DNA from: Amycolatopsis sp. CA-230715
GTDB lineage: Bacteria > Actinomycetota > Actinomycetes > Mycobacteriales > Pseudonocardiaceae
Length of the DNA: 64,000 nt
Reading direction: 5' to 3'
NCBI RefSeq assembly: GCF_018736145.1
Contig: NZ_CP059997.1
Location: 4,401,501-4,465,500, forward strand
Of the stretch, positions 46,621-55,068 are shown piece after piece. A model generated the notes under the pieces. The model made no database searches. It had not been told where the DNA came from and saw only the letters and a program-made list of their open reading frames with translations. Numbering within the stretch: position 1 is the first letter of the stretch; each line of letters starts with the position of its first letter. Position numbers and translations under genes: made by a program.

Positions 46621-49259
46621 CGGTGGTCCGCCGCGAACTCGTCGATCGTCTGGTCGTAGCCGAGCCGCACGTCGTGCGTGGACTCCCCGCCACCGGCGAG
46701 GCTCACCTGGCTCGTCGCGGGCGGATACCCGCTCGCCACGACGGTGTAGTCGCCCGCGGGCAGGTCGCTGACCAGGTACCGGCCCTCGCCGTCGGTCCGC
46801 GCCACGGCGGCGACGTTGCCTTCGGCGTCGAGCACCGTGATCCGCGCGTCCGGCACGATCCGGTCGTCGTCGGTCCGCGCCGTCCCGGCCAGCAGCACCG
46901 CGCCGGTCAGGTCGACGTCGTGGCGCAGCTGCCCGCTGTCCGGCACGGCGAGCGTCACCGCGACCGGGCGGAAGTGCTCCGCGCTGGCGACCAGCGTGTA
47001 GCTGCCCGCACCGACCCCGTGGAAGGTGTAGACGCCGTCGGCCTGCGTGATGAACGCGCCGGTGACCTCGCCGCGCTCGTCGGTCAGTGTCACGGTCGCG
47101 GCACCGAGCGGGGTGCCCTGGCCCGCGACCCGCACCAGCCCGGTGACCTCGCCCGAGCCGGTCAGCGTCAGGTCCAGCTTCGCCGGCGCGCCCGCGTTCA
47201 CCACGACGCTGGAGGCCTGCGGCTGGTGCCCGGGAGCGGACACGATCAGAACGTAGGTGCCGGGGCCGGGCGTGCCGACCGAGTAGCTGCCGTCACCGCC
47301 GCCGGTCGCCCTGCCGACCTGCCTGCCGCGCTGGTCGATAAGGGTCAGCGCGGCGCCCGCGACGGACGAGCCGTCCTGCCGCCGGATGTGCCCCGCGATC
47401 GTCTGCGCGCCGTTCGAAGGAATCGAGCCGTTCACGCTTGCTCCTGCCGGTGCCGAGTTGGTGATGGGTGCCGCCGCCGGGTAGGCGCCGTGGCCGTTCT
47501 CGCTGATGCGGGAATGCCTTCCGGCACCGACCAGTTCCGGCTCCCGATCCTGCCCGTCCAGCGCCGCGTCGGCATCCGCCCACGCGTCGAACTCGGCGGT
47601 GTCCGCGTCGGTGACCGCGGCCGGTTCCTCCGCTTCGAGCAGCGCCTCGCCGCCTTCCATCGTCGCGGCCGCTGTCGACGGGCCACCCGCGAGCGGGATC
47701 TCCTTCATGAACAGCAGCACGATGAACGCCAGCACGGCGACGCCGCCCGCGACGTAGAACACCGTCGAGATCGAGTCGGTGAACCCGATCAGCACCGGCG
47801 TCTTGATCGCCTCCGGCAGGTTCGCGATCCCGCTGGTGTTGGACTGCAGGTCGCCGACCGCGCCGCCCATGCCCGGCGGGGTGTGCCCGCCGAACGCCTT
47901 GGTGATGTTGCCGGGCAGCACGTTGAACAGGACGGTCAGGAACACCGCGACACCCGCGGTACCACCGATCTGCCGGAAGAACGTGGCCGACGCGGTCGAC
48001 ACGCCCATGTCCCGGCGCGGGCCCGCGTTCTGCACCGCGATGATCAGCGTCTGCATGCAGTTACCGAGGCCGAAGCCGATGATGAACGCGGCCAGCAGCG
48101 GGTGCCACAGGCCGCTGTTGTACTCGACCTGCGCGAAGAAGAACGCGCCGCCCGCGATCAGCAGCGTGCCGATCACCGGGAAGATCTTGTACCGCCCGGT
48201 GCGGCTGGTGAGCTGGCCGGACAGCACCGAGGCGCCCATGATGCCGAGCATGAGCGGCAGCATCAGCAGGCCCGACTCCGTCGGCGTGTAGCCCTGCACC
48301 ACCTGCATGTACTGCGGGATCATCATGATCGCGCCGAACATCGCGACACCGACGATGAAGCCACCGATGATGGCGACGGTGAACGTCGAGTTCTTGAACA
48401 GCCGGATCGGGATGAGCGCGGCGTCCTTCATGAGCTTTTCGATCACGACGAACAGCACGATGCCGACCCCGCCGATGGCGTAGCAGACGATCGCCGAAGT
48501 CGAGCCCCAGCCCCACTTCTGGCCCTGCTCGGCGACGACCAGGAACGGCACCACGCCGATCGCGAGCGCGAGCCCGCCCCACCAGTCGATCTTGTGGTCG
48601 TGCCGTTCGTGCGGCACGTTCAGCACCTTCGCCACCACGAACAGCGCGACGATGCCGATCGGCACGTTGATCAGGAACACCCAGCGCCAGCCGGAGATGC
48701 CGCCCAGCTTGTCGAACCCGGCGAAGAACCCGCCGAGCACCGGCCCGAGCACGGTGGAAATACCGAACACGGCCAGGAAGAAGCCCTGGTAGCGGGCGCG
48801 CTCGCGCGGCGGCACGATGTCGCCGAGGATCGTCATCGCCAGCGACATCAGGCCACCGGCGCCGAGGCCCTGCACCGCGCGGAACGCGGCGAGCTCGTAC
48901 ATCGAGGTGGCGAACGTGGAGGCGATCGAACCGGCGAGGAAGATCGTGATCGCGGTCAGGTAGAACGGCTTGCGGCCGTAGATGTCCGACAGCTTGCCGT
49001 AGATCGGCGTCACGATCGTCGAAGTGATCAGGTAGGCGGTGGTGATCCACGCCTGCAGGTCGAACCCGTTGAGATCGTTGGCGATCTTGACGATCGAGGT
49101 GCCCACGATCGTCTGGTCGAGCGCGGCGAGGAACATCCCCGACATCAGGCCGATCAGGATCGTCACAATCTGCCGGTGCGACAGCCGCGGTCCTTCCCCG
49201 TCGGACGGCGACTCAGCGGCCGGCGGCCGCTGAGTGGGTTTTTCGGTGGTGCGGGTCAT
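46617..49259 (-). CDS. DHA2-family MFS exporter with three C-terminal carboxypeptidase-regulatory-like domains
   Basis: 880 aa. The first ~530 residues are a 14-helix DHA2 antiporter (motif A-like GKLSDIYGRKPFYL near 95, motif C-like GPVLGGFFAGFDKLGGISGWRW near 175). After an acidic linker come three ~80-residue beta domains: TIAGHIRRQDGSSVAGAALTLID, EVTGLVRVAGQGTPLGAATVTLTDERG and LLAGTARTDDDRIVPDARITVLDAEG, each ending in a strand pair such as GTYVLIVSAPGHQP. The pump is preceded by its MarR gene (4 bp upstream) and coupled to YceI. Export of a hydrophobic substrate is likely. Compare 11096-13006, which has one such domain. Confidence 0.92.
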   Translation of the reverse strand: MTRTTEKPTQRPPAAESPSDGEGPRLSHRQIVTILIGLMSGMFLAALDQTIVGTSIVKIANDLNGFDLQAWITTAYLITSTIVTPIYGKLSDIYGRKPFYLTAITIFLAGSIASTFATSMYELAAFRAVQGLGAGGLMSLAMTILGDIVPPRERARYQGFFLAVFGISTVLGPVLGGFFAGFDKLGGISGWRWVFLINVPIGIVALFVVAKVLNVPHERHDHKIDWWGGLALAIGVVPFLVVAEQGQKWGWGSTSAIVCYAIGGVGIVLFVVIEKLMKDAALIPIRLFKNSTFTVAIIGGFIVGVAMFGAIMMIPQYMQVVQGYTPTESGLLMLPLMLGIMGASVLSGQLTSRTGRYKIFPVIGTLLIAGGAFFFAQVEYNSGLWHPLLAAFIIGFGLGNCMQTLIIAVQNAGPRRDMGVSTASATFFRQIGGTAGVAVFLTVLFNVLPGNITKAFGGHTPPGMGGAVGDLQSNTSGIANLPEAIKTPVLIGFTDSISTVFYVAGGVAVLAFIVLLFMKEIPLAGGPSTAAATMEGGEALLEAEEPAAVTDADTAEFDAWADADAALDGQDREPELVGAGRHSRISENGHGAYPAAAPITNSAPAGASVNGSIPSNGAQTIAGHIRRQDGSSVAGAALTLIDQRGRQVGRATGGGDGSYSVGTPGPGTYVLIVSAPGHQPQASSVVVNAGAPAKLDLTLTGSGEVTGLVRVAGQGTPLGAATVTLTDERGEVTGAFITQADGVYTFHGVGAGSYTLVASAEHFRPVAVTLAVPDSGQLRHDVDLTGAVLLAGTARTDDDRIVPDARITVLDAEGNVAAVARTDGEGRYLVSDLPAGDYTVVASGYPPATSQVSLAGGGESTHDVRLGYDQTIDEFAADHR

Positions 49260-49263
49260 GCGG

Positions 49264-49782
49264 TCAGGCCCCCTTGGCTTGCACCGGCGACGGGTCGTCG
49301 GCGATCTGTGGAGAGTGCTCTTCGATGCCGGTGTTCAACCGGTCGAGAAGCGTGTTCAAGGTGTGGCGGTCCTCTTCCGGCCATTCGGCCAGTACCCCGG
49401 CCAGCCACTGGTTGCGCTGCTTGCGGTTCTCTTCGAACACGCGCTGGCCCTCCGCTGTCGCGGCGAGCAGGCAGGCGCGGCCGTCCTCGGGATCGGCCTG
49501 GCGCTCGACCAGGCCGTGCTGCACGAGTGAGCTGCTCTGCCGGGAGATCGTGGAGATCTCGGAATGCAGGCCCTCGGCGAGCTTGCTCGTCCGCTGGGGC
49601 CCGTCGTGGATCAGGCTGAACAGGATCGCGTAGGCCGCGCGTTCGATGCCGTCCGGACCCTGCTTGGCGACCTGCGACTTCGCCTTGTGGAGGAGGCGCA
49701 CGAACCGGACGAGCTGGTAGCCGAGCTCGTCGGCGAGGTCCAGTTCGGCCTGCGGGGTCGCGCCGTTACGGGTGGATGCCAT
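49264..49782 (-). CDS. MarR-family regulator of the second MFS operon
   Basis: 172 aa from ATG 49782. Winged helix: GPQRTSKLAEGLHSEISTISRQSSSLVQHGLVERQADPEDGRACLLAATAEG near 58-108. Long first and last helices. It ends 4 bp before the MFS gene, so the three genes MarR-MFS-YceI form one operon closed by the terminator at 45744. Palindromes GCAACTAGTTGC (49823-49834) and GTTG-ATACACG-CAAC (49907-49921) upstream are its probable operators; they resemble those of the paralogous MarR at 10554. Confidence 0.9.
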   Translation of the reverse strand: MASTRNGATPQAELDLADELGYQLVRFVRLLHKAKSQVAKQGPDGIERAAYAILFSLIHDGPQRTSKLAEGLHSEISTISRQSSSLVQHGLVERQADPEDGRACLLAATAEGQRVFEENRKQRNQWLAGVLAEWPEEDRHTLNTLLDRLNTGIEEHSPQIADDPSPVQAKGA

Positions 49783-49822
49783 CGCTTTGGGTCTTTCCTG
49801 TGGTTTGTCATATTTGGCGGCT

Positions 49823-49834
49823 GCAACTAGTTGC
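49823..49834. promoter_or_regulatory. MarR operator 1 upstream of the second MarR/MFS operon
   Basis: GCAACTAGTTGC, a perfect 12-bp palindrome about 40 bp upstream of the MarR start. GCAACTAG also occurs at the first MarR locus (10481-10488). Confidence 0.7.
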
Positions 49835-49906
49835 CTTCAGCAAGGATGCGCCCCGAAGCGATGGTTGCACAAGTCAAATAACTCCTCTGTGTCGCAAACC
49901 ACGTTA

Positions 49907-49921
49907 GTTGATACACGCAAC
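49907..49921. promoter_or_regulatory. MarR operator 2, GTTG-N7-CAAC type
   Basis: GTTG-ATACACG-CAAC has the same arms and 7-nt spacer as the site at 10471-10485. A related GTTG-CACAAGT-CAAA lies at 49864-49878. Confidence 0.55.
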
Positions 49922-50017
49922 CTTATTTTTCGGGGCCGGTAAGTCCGGTTTGCCGGACGAGCGGGTGACTCGGTGTCGCGACGGAATGTGACCGCCGTCT
50001 CGGCGGTTGCACCCGGC

Positions 50018-50443
50018 ATGGCGAACGACGAAGCCCTGTACGCGCTGCTCGGCAGCCGGAACCTCGGTGTGCTGGCGACGCTGAAGCGTGACGGCAGGCC
50101 GCAGCTTTCGAATGTCACCCACTTCTACGATGCGGAGAACCGCCGCATCCTGGTATCGCTGACCGACGGCAGGGCGAAGACGAAGAACCTGCGCCGCGAT
50201 CCGCGTGCCAGCTACCACGTGACGAGCGAGGATGGCTGGTCTTACGTGGTCGCCGAAGGGGACGCCGAACTGTCGGCGGTCGCTGCCGATCCGCACGACG
50301 ACACCGTCGAGGAGCTGATCGACCTCTACCGCGAGGTCCAGGGCGAGCACCCGGACTGGGACGACTACCGGCGCGCGATGGTCGAGGACCGGCGCCTGGT
50401 CTTCCGACTCCCGGTGACCCGCGTCTACGGCATGGCTCGCTGA
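50018..50443 (+). CDS. PPOX-class F420-dependent oxidoreductase
   Basis: 141 aa from ATG 50018 (MANDEALYALLGSRNLGVLATLKRDGRPQLSNVTHFYD), the usual beginning of this family; GTG 49973 would add 15 residues with no similarity and neither start has a clear ribosome site. The split beta-barrel holds ILVSLTDGRAKTKNLRRDPRASYHVTSEDGWSYVVAEGDAELS, with basic residues for the F420 tail. It would use F420H2 to reduce an unknown substrate, possibly a quinone, biliverdin or xenobiotic. Divergent from the MarR gene. Confidence 0.82.
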   Translation: MANDEALYALLGSRNLGVLATLKRDGRPQLSNVTHFYDAENRRILVSLTDGRAKTKNLRRDPRASYHVTSEDGWSYVVAEGDAELSAVAADPHDDTVEELIDLYREVQGEHPDWDDYRRAMVEDRRLVFRLPVTRVYGMAR

Positions 50444-50508
50444 CGACGTTTAGCCTGCTAACTGCAGGCGGGGTGCCCTGCCCGCTGGCGACGTTTAGCC
50501 CGCTGAAC
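50444..50508. repeat. Two direct copies of a GTTTAGC...GCTNAAC element
   Basis: CGACGTTTAGCCTGCTAAC (50444-50462) and CGACGTTTAGCCCGCTGAAC (50489-50508) are imperfect direct repeats 45 bp apart. Each is itself palindromic around the centre (GTTTAGC/GCTAAC; CGTTTAGC/GCTGAACG). They fill the gap between convergent genes and could act as a terminator or be a dispersed repeat. Confidence 0.65.
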
Positions 50509-50512
50509 GCGC

Positions 50513-51040
50513 TCAGGCGCCGAGGCGGGCCAGTACTTCTTCGACGTGGTGCAGCAGCGGGGATTCGGTCGGGTCGCCGAGTGCGGCGCGCAGGTAGAGG
50601 CCGTCGCCGACGAGGGCGACCACTTCGCCGATCATCGGGTCGTCGATGTGCTCGCCGAGCAGGTCGCGCCAGTCCTGGGTGCACTTGCGGGCGGCGTCGG
50701 CGACCTTCGGCTCGTGGATCAGCAGCCGGATGATCGCCATGTTCGTCCGGTACAGCGCGTGGTTCATCGTGACGTCGGTGACCGCGGTGCGCAGGTAGTA
50801 CCGGACCACGCCCTCCTCGGCGCCCTTCGCGCGGTCGAGGTCTTCGTCGTTCAGTTCGAGCAGCCGTCTCGTCAGGCCGTCGACCAGCGCGTCCTTCGAG
50901 CCGAAGTGGTAGAGCAGGCCGCCCTTCGACACCCCGGCCTTCGCGGCGACGGCCTCCAGTGTGACCGTGCCGGGGCCGGTTTCGATCAGGATTTCCTCGT
51001 ACGCGTCGAGGACGCGGTCGCGTGCGGACGGTTTCGGCAT
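50513..51040 (-). CDS. TetR-family regulator of the adjacent MFS operon
   Basis: 175 aa from ATG 51040. HTH at about 5-50 (RDRVLDAYEEILIETGPGTVTLEAVAAKAGVSKGGLLYHFGSKDALVDGL); the C-terminal half is a TetR ligand domain. Two near-identical 20-bp operators (51049-51108) lie between it and the divergent MFS gene, so it very probably represses both. In related pairs such regulators respond to hydrophobic drugs exported by the pump. Confidence 0.93.
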   Translation of the reverse strand: MPKPSARDRVLDAYEEILIETGPGTVTLEAVAAKAGVSKGGLLYHFGSKDALVDGLTRRLLELNDEDLDRAKGAEEGVVRYYLRTAVTDVTMNHALYRTNMAIIRLLIHEPKVADAARKCTQDWRDLLGEHIDDPMIGEVVALVGDGLYLRAALGDPTESPLLHHVEEVLARLGA

Positions 51041-51048
51041 GACTTGAC

Positions 51049-51068
51049 TATACCGTCCGGACGGTTTA
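51049..51068. promoter_or_regulatory. TetR operator 1
   Basis: TATACCGTCCGGACGGTTTA, with the palindromic core ACCGTCCGGACGGT, 9 bp from the TetR start. TTGACT (51044-51049) may be the -35 of the MFS promoter and overlaps the operator. Confidence 0.9.
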
Positions 51069-51088
51069 GTTTCGAGAGGAGTCATTAC

Positions 51089-51108
51089 TATACCGTCTGG
51101 ACGGTTTA
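51089..51108. promoter_or_regulatory. TetR operator 2
   Basis: TATACCGTCTGGACGGTTTA, identical to operator 1 except for one base, exactly 40 bp downstream start to start and 16 bp before the MFS ATG. The spacing (about four helical turns) places both repressor dimers on one DNA face. Confidence 0.9.
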
Positions 51109-51124
51109 TCAAGGAGAGGAAATC

Positions 51125-52606
51125 ATGGCTGGGCGCGGGGGCAAGTGGTGGGCACTGGCGGTGCTCGTCCTGCCGATGCTGCTGATCAGCGTGGACATGA
51201 CCGTGCTCGGGTTCGCGTTGCCGTACCTCGCCGAGGATCTGGCGCCGACCGGGGTCGAGCAGCTGTGGATCGTCGACATCTACTCGTTCATGCTCGCCGG
51301 GCTGCTGGTGCTGATGGGCACGCTCGGCGACCGCATCGGCAGGCGGAAGCTGCTGCTCATCGGCGCGGCCGCGTTCGGCGCGGCGTCGGTGCTCGCCGCG
51401 TTTTCGGGCACGCCCGCGCTGCTGATCGCGGCGAGGGCCCTGCTCGGCATCGGCGGCGCGACGCTCATGCCGTCGACGCTTTCGCTGATCAGGACCGTCT
51501 TCACCGACGCGAAGGAGCGCAAGCTCGCGATCGCGGTGTGGAGCGCGGGCTTCTCCGGCGGCATGGCGCTCGGGCCGGTACTCGGCGGCTGGCTGCTCGA
51601 GCACTTCTGGTGGGGCTCGGTGTTCCTGATCAACGTGCCGGTGATGGTGCTGCTGCTCGCCGTCGGCCCGTTCCTGCTGCCCGAGGCGCGCGACCCGAAC
51701 CCCGGCCGCTTCGACGTGCTGTCCGCGGCGCTGTCGTTCGCGACGGTGCTGCCGATCGTCTACGGCATCAAGATGGCCGCGGAACACGGTTTCGGCTTGG
51801 TGGAATCGGTCAGCGTGGCCGCGGGGCTGGTGTTCGGCGTGGTCTTCGTGCGGCGCCAGCGCGCGCTGAAGGACCCGATGCTGGACCTCGAACTGTTCAA
51901 GAACCGCGCGTTCTCGGTGTCGGTCGCGACGAACACGCTCGCCGTGTTCGCCGTGGTGGGCCTGCTTTTCCTGGTCCCGCAGTACCTGCAGCTCGTGCTC
52001 GGGCTCTCGCCGGTGCGCGCGGCGCTGTGGATGCTGCCCGCCACCGTGGCCGGGATCGTGGGCGCGTTGCTCGCGGCGAAGCTGTCCGCGCGGTTCCGCA
52101 CCTCGTCGCTGGTCGGGCTCGGGCTCGCGATGTCCGCGGCCGGGTACCTGGTGATGTCGTTCATCGGCGTCGAATCGGGACTCGCCGCGCTCGTCGTCGG
52201 GTTCGTGCTGGTCGGCGGCGGGGCGGCGCTCGCCGAGACGCTGACGAACGACCTCGTGGTCTCCGCGGTGTCGCCGGAACGCGCGGGTGCCGCGTCGGCG
52301 ATTTCGGAAACCGGGTACGAGCTGGGTGGCGCGCTGGGCACCGCGGTGCTCGGCACGCTGGCCACCGCCGTCTACCGGGCCGGGGTCCCGGCGGACGCAC
52401 CGGAGGCCGCGCGCGAAACCATCGGCGGCGCGGACGCGGTCGCGAGGACCCTGCCGGACGGCCAGGGCCTGCTCACGGCGGCGCGCGAGTCGTTCGTCGA
52501 CGGCATGCACGTCACCGCGTTCGCGGGCACGGCGCTGCTGGTTTTGACTGCGGTGCAAGCCTTTTTCCTGCTCCGCGAACGGAGGCCGGTTACCGTTGGG
52601 GCATGA
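51125..52606 (+). CDS. MFS drug exporter (SmvA/QacA-like)
   Basis: 493 aa from ATG 51125, after AAGGAGAGG. Fourteen-helix DHA2 topology: WWALAVLVLPMLLISVDMTVLGFALPYLAEDL with the family's D in TM1, motif A-like GTLGDRIGRRKLLL near 73, motif C-like GMALGPVLGGWLL near 150. The 40-residue periplasmic loop with RAGVPADAPEAARETIGG near 425 is typical. Likely proton-antiport of cationic or hydrophobic drugs. TetR-controlled; its end overlaps the FAD oxidase gene as ATGA. Confidence 0.92.
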   Translation: MAGRGGKWWALAVLVLPMLLISVDMTVLGFALPYLAEDLAPTGVEQLWIVDIYSFMLAGLLVLMGTLGDRIGRRKLLLIGAAAFGAASVLAAFSGTPALLIAARALLGIGGATLMPSTLSLIRTVFTDAKERKLAIAVWSAGFSGGMALGPVLGGWLLEHFWWGSVFLINVPVMVLLLAVGPFLLPEARDPNPGRFDVLSAALSFATVLPIVYGIKMAAEHGFGLVESVSVAAGLVFGVVFVRRQRALKDPMLDLELFKNRAFSVSVATNTLAVFAVVGLLFLVPQYLQLVLGLSPVRAALWMLPATVAGIVGALLAAKLSARFRTSSLVGLGLAMSAAGYLVMSFIGVESGLAALVVGFVLVGGGAALAETLTNDLVVSAVSPERAGAASAISETGYELGGALGTAVLGTLATAVYRAGVPADAPEAARETIGGADAVARTLPDGQGLLTAARESFVDGMHVTAFAGTALLVLTAVQAFFLLRERRPVTVGA

Positions 52607-53991
52607 ATAACGACGGTCTGGTCGCGAGGCTTCGCGACGAGCTCGGCAAGGACGCCGTGCTCACCGACCCCGATGTCACCGCCAGCTACTCGCGGGACAT
52701 GATGCCGCTCGCGCCCGGCGGCAGCCCACTCGCCGTGGTGCTGCCGACGGGCGTCGAGGGGGTGCAGGCCGTGGTCAGAGCGTGCGCCGAGGCGAAGGTG
52801 CCGATCGTGCCGCGCGGCGCGGGCAGCGGGCTTTCCGGTGCCGCGAACGCGATCGACGGCTGCGTGGTGCTGGTGCTGACCAAGCTCGACCAGATCGTCG
52901 AGATCGACGCGGGCAACCGGCTCGCCGTGGTGCAGCCGGGCGTGGTCAACCTGGACTTCCGCGACGCGGTCGAAAAGCACGGCTTGTTCTACCCGCCGGA
53001 CCCGTCCAGCTACGACTGGTGCACCATCGGCGGAAACCTGTCCACGAACGCGGGCGGGCTGTGCTGCGTGAAGTACGGCGTCACCACGGATTCCGTGCTG
53101 GGACTGGAAGTCGTGCTCGCGGACGGGTCGCTGTTGAAGACCGGGCGCCGCACCGTGAAGGGCGTCGCGGGCTACGACCTGGCGAAGCTGTTCGTCGGCT
53201 CCGAAGGCACTCTCGGCGTGATCACGCAGGCGACCGTGGCGCTCAAACCGTTGCCGCAGGCGCCCGCCACGCTCGTCGCGGGCTTCACCTCCACCGAGGC
53301 CGCTGGCGAGGCCGTCGCGCGCGTGGTGCGCGAGGGGCTGGTGCCTTCGTTGCTGGAGATCATGGACGCGGCGTCGATCAAGGCGTCCGAGGCGTACCTG
53401 AAGACCGACATCGGCGCGGGCTCCGACTGCAAGGCGTTGCTGCTCGGCCAATCGGACTCCGGTGGCGAGGTCGCGCGCCGCGAACTGACCGCGCTGGAGC
53501 AGATCTGCCTCGACTGCGGTTCCGACATGACGTACGTGACCGACGACCTCGCCGAAGGGAACATGCTCCTGCAGGCGCGCCGGGTCGTGCTGACCGCGCT
53601 GGAGCACTACGGCATCTGGCTGACCGACGACGTGAGCGTGCCGCGCACCAGGATCGCCGAGCTGATCGCTGGCTGCGAGCGCATTTCCGAGGAGGTCGGC
53701 CTGCGCATCGCGGTCGTCGGGCACGCGGGCGACGGCAACATGCATCCCACGATCGTCTACCAGCCCGACTCCCCCGAAGAGTTCGAACGCGCGCGGACGG
53801 CGTTCGACGCGATCCTCGAGATCGGGCTGTCGCTCGGCGGCACGGTGACCGGGGAGCACGGCGTCGGCAAGATCAAGCGCGAATGGCTCGCGAAGGAGAT
53901 CGGGCCGGTCGGCATGCGGGTGCACCGCCAGATCAAGCAGGCGCTCGACCCCGAGAACCTGTTCAACCCAGGATCGATGTTCTCGCTTTAG
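52603..53991 (+). CDS. FAD-linked oxidase, glycolate oxidase / D-lactate dehydrogenase type (GlcD-like)
   Basis: 462 aa; ATG overlaps the MFS stop. FAD-binding PCMH domain: PIVPRGAGSGLSGAANAIDGCVVLVLTKLDQIVEID and GNLSTNAGGLCCVKYGVTTDSVLGLEVVLADG; C-terminal oxidase domain with VVGHAGDGNMHPTIVY and GEHGVGKIKREW (His in the active site). Acts on a 2-hydroxy acid such as glycolate or D-lactate. No GlcE/GlcF subunits are nearby. Coupling to a drug exporter under TetR is odd and may only reflect co-transcription. Confidence 0.9.
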   Translation: MNNDGLVARLRDELGKDAVLTDPDVTASYSRDMMPLAPGGSPLAVVLPTGVEGVQAVVRACAEAKVPIVPRGAGSGLSGAANAIDGCVVLVLTKLDQIVEIDAGNRLAVVQPGVVNLDFRDAVEKHGLFYPPDPSSYDWCTIGGNLSTNAGGLCCVKYGVTTDSVLGLEVVLADGSLLKTGRRTVKGVAGYDLAKLFVGSEGTLGVITQATVALKPLPQAPATLVAGFTSTEAAGEAVARVVREGLVPSLLEIMDAASIKASEAYLKTDIGAGSDCKALLLGQSDSGGEVARRELTALEQICLDCGSDMTYVTDDLAEGNMLLQARRVVLTALEHYGIWLTDDVSVPRTRIAELIAGCERISEEVGLRIAVVGHAGDGNMHPTIVYQPDSPEEFERARTAFDAILEIGLSLGGTVTGEHGVGKIKREWLAKEIGPVGMRVHRQIKQALDPENLFNPGSMFSL

Positions 53992-54272
53992 GGTCGCGTG
54001 GGGTCGTAGCAGGTCACGTACGCGGTGACCTGCCAGCTGCCGTCGCTGTACTGGTACGAGCTGTGCCCGCTTTCGGAGCACTGCCCGTACTTGTACCCGG
54101 CAGAGTAGCCCTGCTGCTGCGCGTAGTAGACGGCCTGCGATTCCGCGAACGCCTCGGTGCTGCCGTAGGCGATCGCGGTGTACTGGTTCATCGCGGCGGC
54201 CGCGATTCCCGCGCCGCCCAGGGTGATCCCGGCGGCGGCGAACACGACGAGCGCTTTCCTGGTCTTCGTCAT
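53988..54272 (-). CDS. Small secreted protein of unknown function
   Basis: 94 aa. Signal peptide TKTRKALVVFAAAGITLGGAGIAAAAMN with cleavage near residue 27, then a 67-residue mature part rich in Tyr, Ser and Gln, with two cysteines (Cys in KYGQCSESG and YVTCYDP) that could form a disulfide. The middle region AFAESQAVYYAQQQGYSAGYKYGQC looks amphipathic. Convergent with the GlcD-like gene (4-bp overlap). I do not recognise the family. Confidence 0.75.
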   Translation of the reverse strand: MTKTRKALVVFAAAGITLGGAGIAAAAMNQYTAIAYGSTEAFAESQAVYYAQQQGYSAGYKYGQCSESGHSSYQYSDGSWQVTAYVTCYDPTRP

Positions 54273-54318
54273 GGCGCGGACACTACGAGTGATCCCCGGG
54301 GAGCCCTCCCGGAGCTGA

Positions 54319-55026
54319 TCAGTCGCGGATGCGGGGGATGCGCTGGGTGACCTCGGCCTGGCTTTCCGCGTTCTCGGCGGCGAGCTTCTTTTCCTTGCGC
54401 GCCTTGAAGTACTCGAGCACGATCGGCACCACCGAGACCAGCACGATCAGGATGAAGATCGCCTCGACGTGCTCGCGGATGAACGAGATCTGGCCGAGCA
54501 GCGCGCCGAGCACGGTGATCCCGGCTGCCCACAGGATGCCGCCGATCACGGTGTAGGTGAAGTAGCGCTTCGGGTCCATCCGGCCGATGCCCGCGATCCA
54601 GGTGATGAACGTCCGCACGAACGGCACGAACCGCGCCAGCACCACGGCCTTCGGGCCGTGCTTCTCCAGGAACGCGTGCGTCTTGTCCACGTACTCCTGC
54701 TTGAAGAACCGCGAGTTCGGGTTCTTGAACAGGACCGGGCCGAGGCTGCGCCCCGCGTAGTAGCCGACCACGTTCCCGAGCAGCGCCGAAACGGTCACCA
54801 GCACGCACACCAGCCACAGCGGCGCGTGGATGCTGCCCGACGCGATGAACAGGCCCGCGGTGAACAGCAGGGAGTCACCGGGCAGCACCGGGAAGATGCT
54901 GCTCTCGATGAAGATGACGAGGCAGAGCCCGACGATGACGTACGCCCCGAACTCGTTGAGCAGGTACTCCGGGTTCAGGTAGTCGGTAATCGAGGCCAGC
55001 GTGGTCGTGGTCTGCGCGAGGATCAC
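54319..55026 (-). CDS. DedA-family membrane protein (second copy)
   Basis: 235 aa from ATG 55026. Same family as 45005-45679: YVIVGLCLVIFIESSIFPVLPGDSLLFTAGLFIASG, LLGNVVGYYAGRSLG and FVPFVRTFITWIAGIGRMDPKRYFTYTVIGGILWA, with the conserved Arg and Gly pattern. About five membrane helices and a charged C-terminal tail. Presumed lipid-carrier flippase or transporter. Identity to the other copy is moderate. Monocistronic. Confidence 0.9.
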   Translation of the reverse strand: MILAQTTTTLASITDYLNPEYLLNEFGAYVIVGLCLVIFIESSIFPVLPGDSLLFTAGLFIASGSIHAPLWLVCVLVTVSALLGNVVGYYAGRSLGPVLFKNPNSRFFKQEYVDKTHAFLEKHGPKAVVLARFVPFVRTFITWIAGIGRMDPKRYFTYTVIGGILWAAGITVLGALLGQISFIREHVEAIFILIVLVSVVPIVLEYFKARKEKKLAAENAESQAEVTQRIPRIRD

Positions 55027-55068
55027 GACAAAAACGGTACAGGCCTCACGCTGAGTGCGGCCGGGTGG

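Noticed and set aside
46623..49619. 998-aa plus-strand frame opposite the MFS/MarR operon
   Set aside because: Antisense to recognisable MFS, YceI-type and MarR genes; composition (Arg/His/Asp-rich) is that of a shadow frame.
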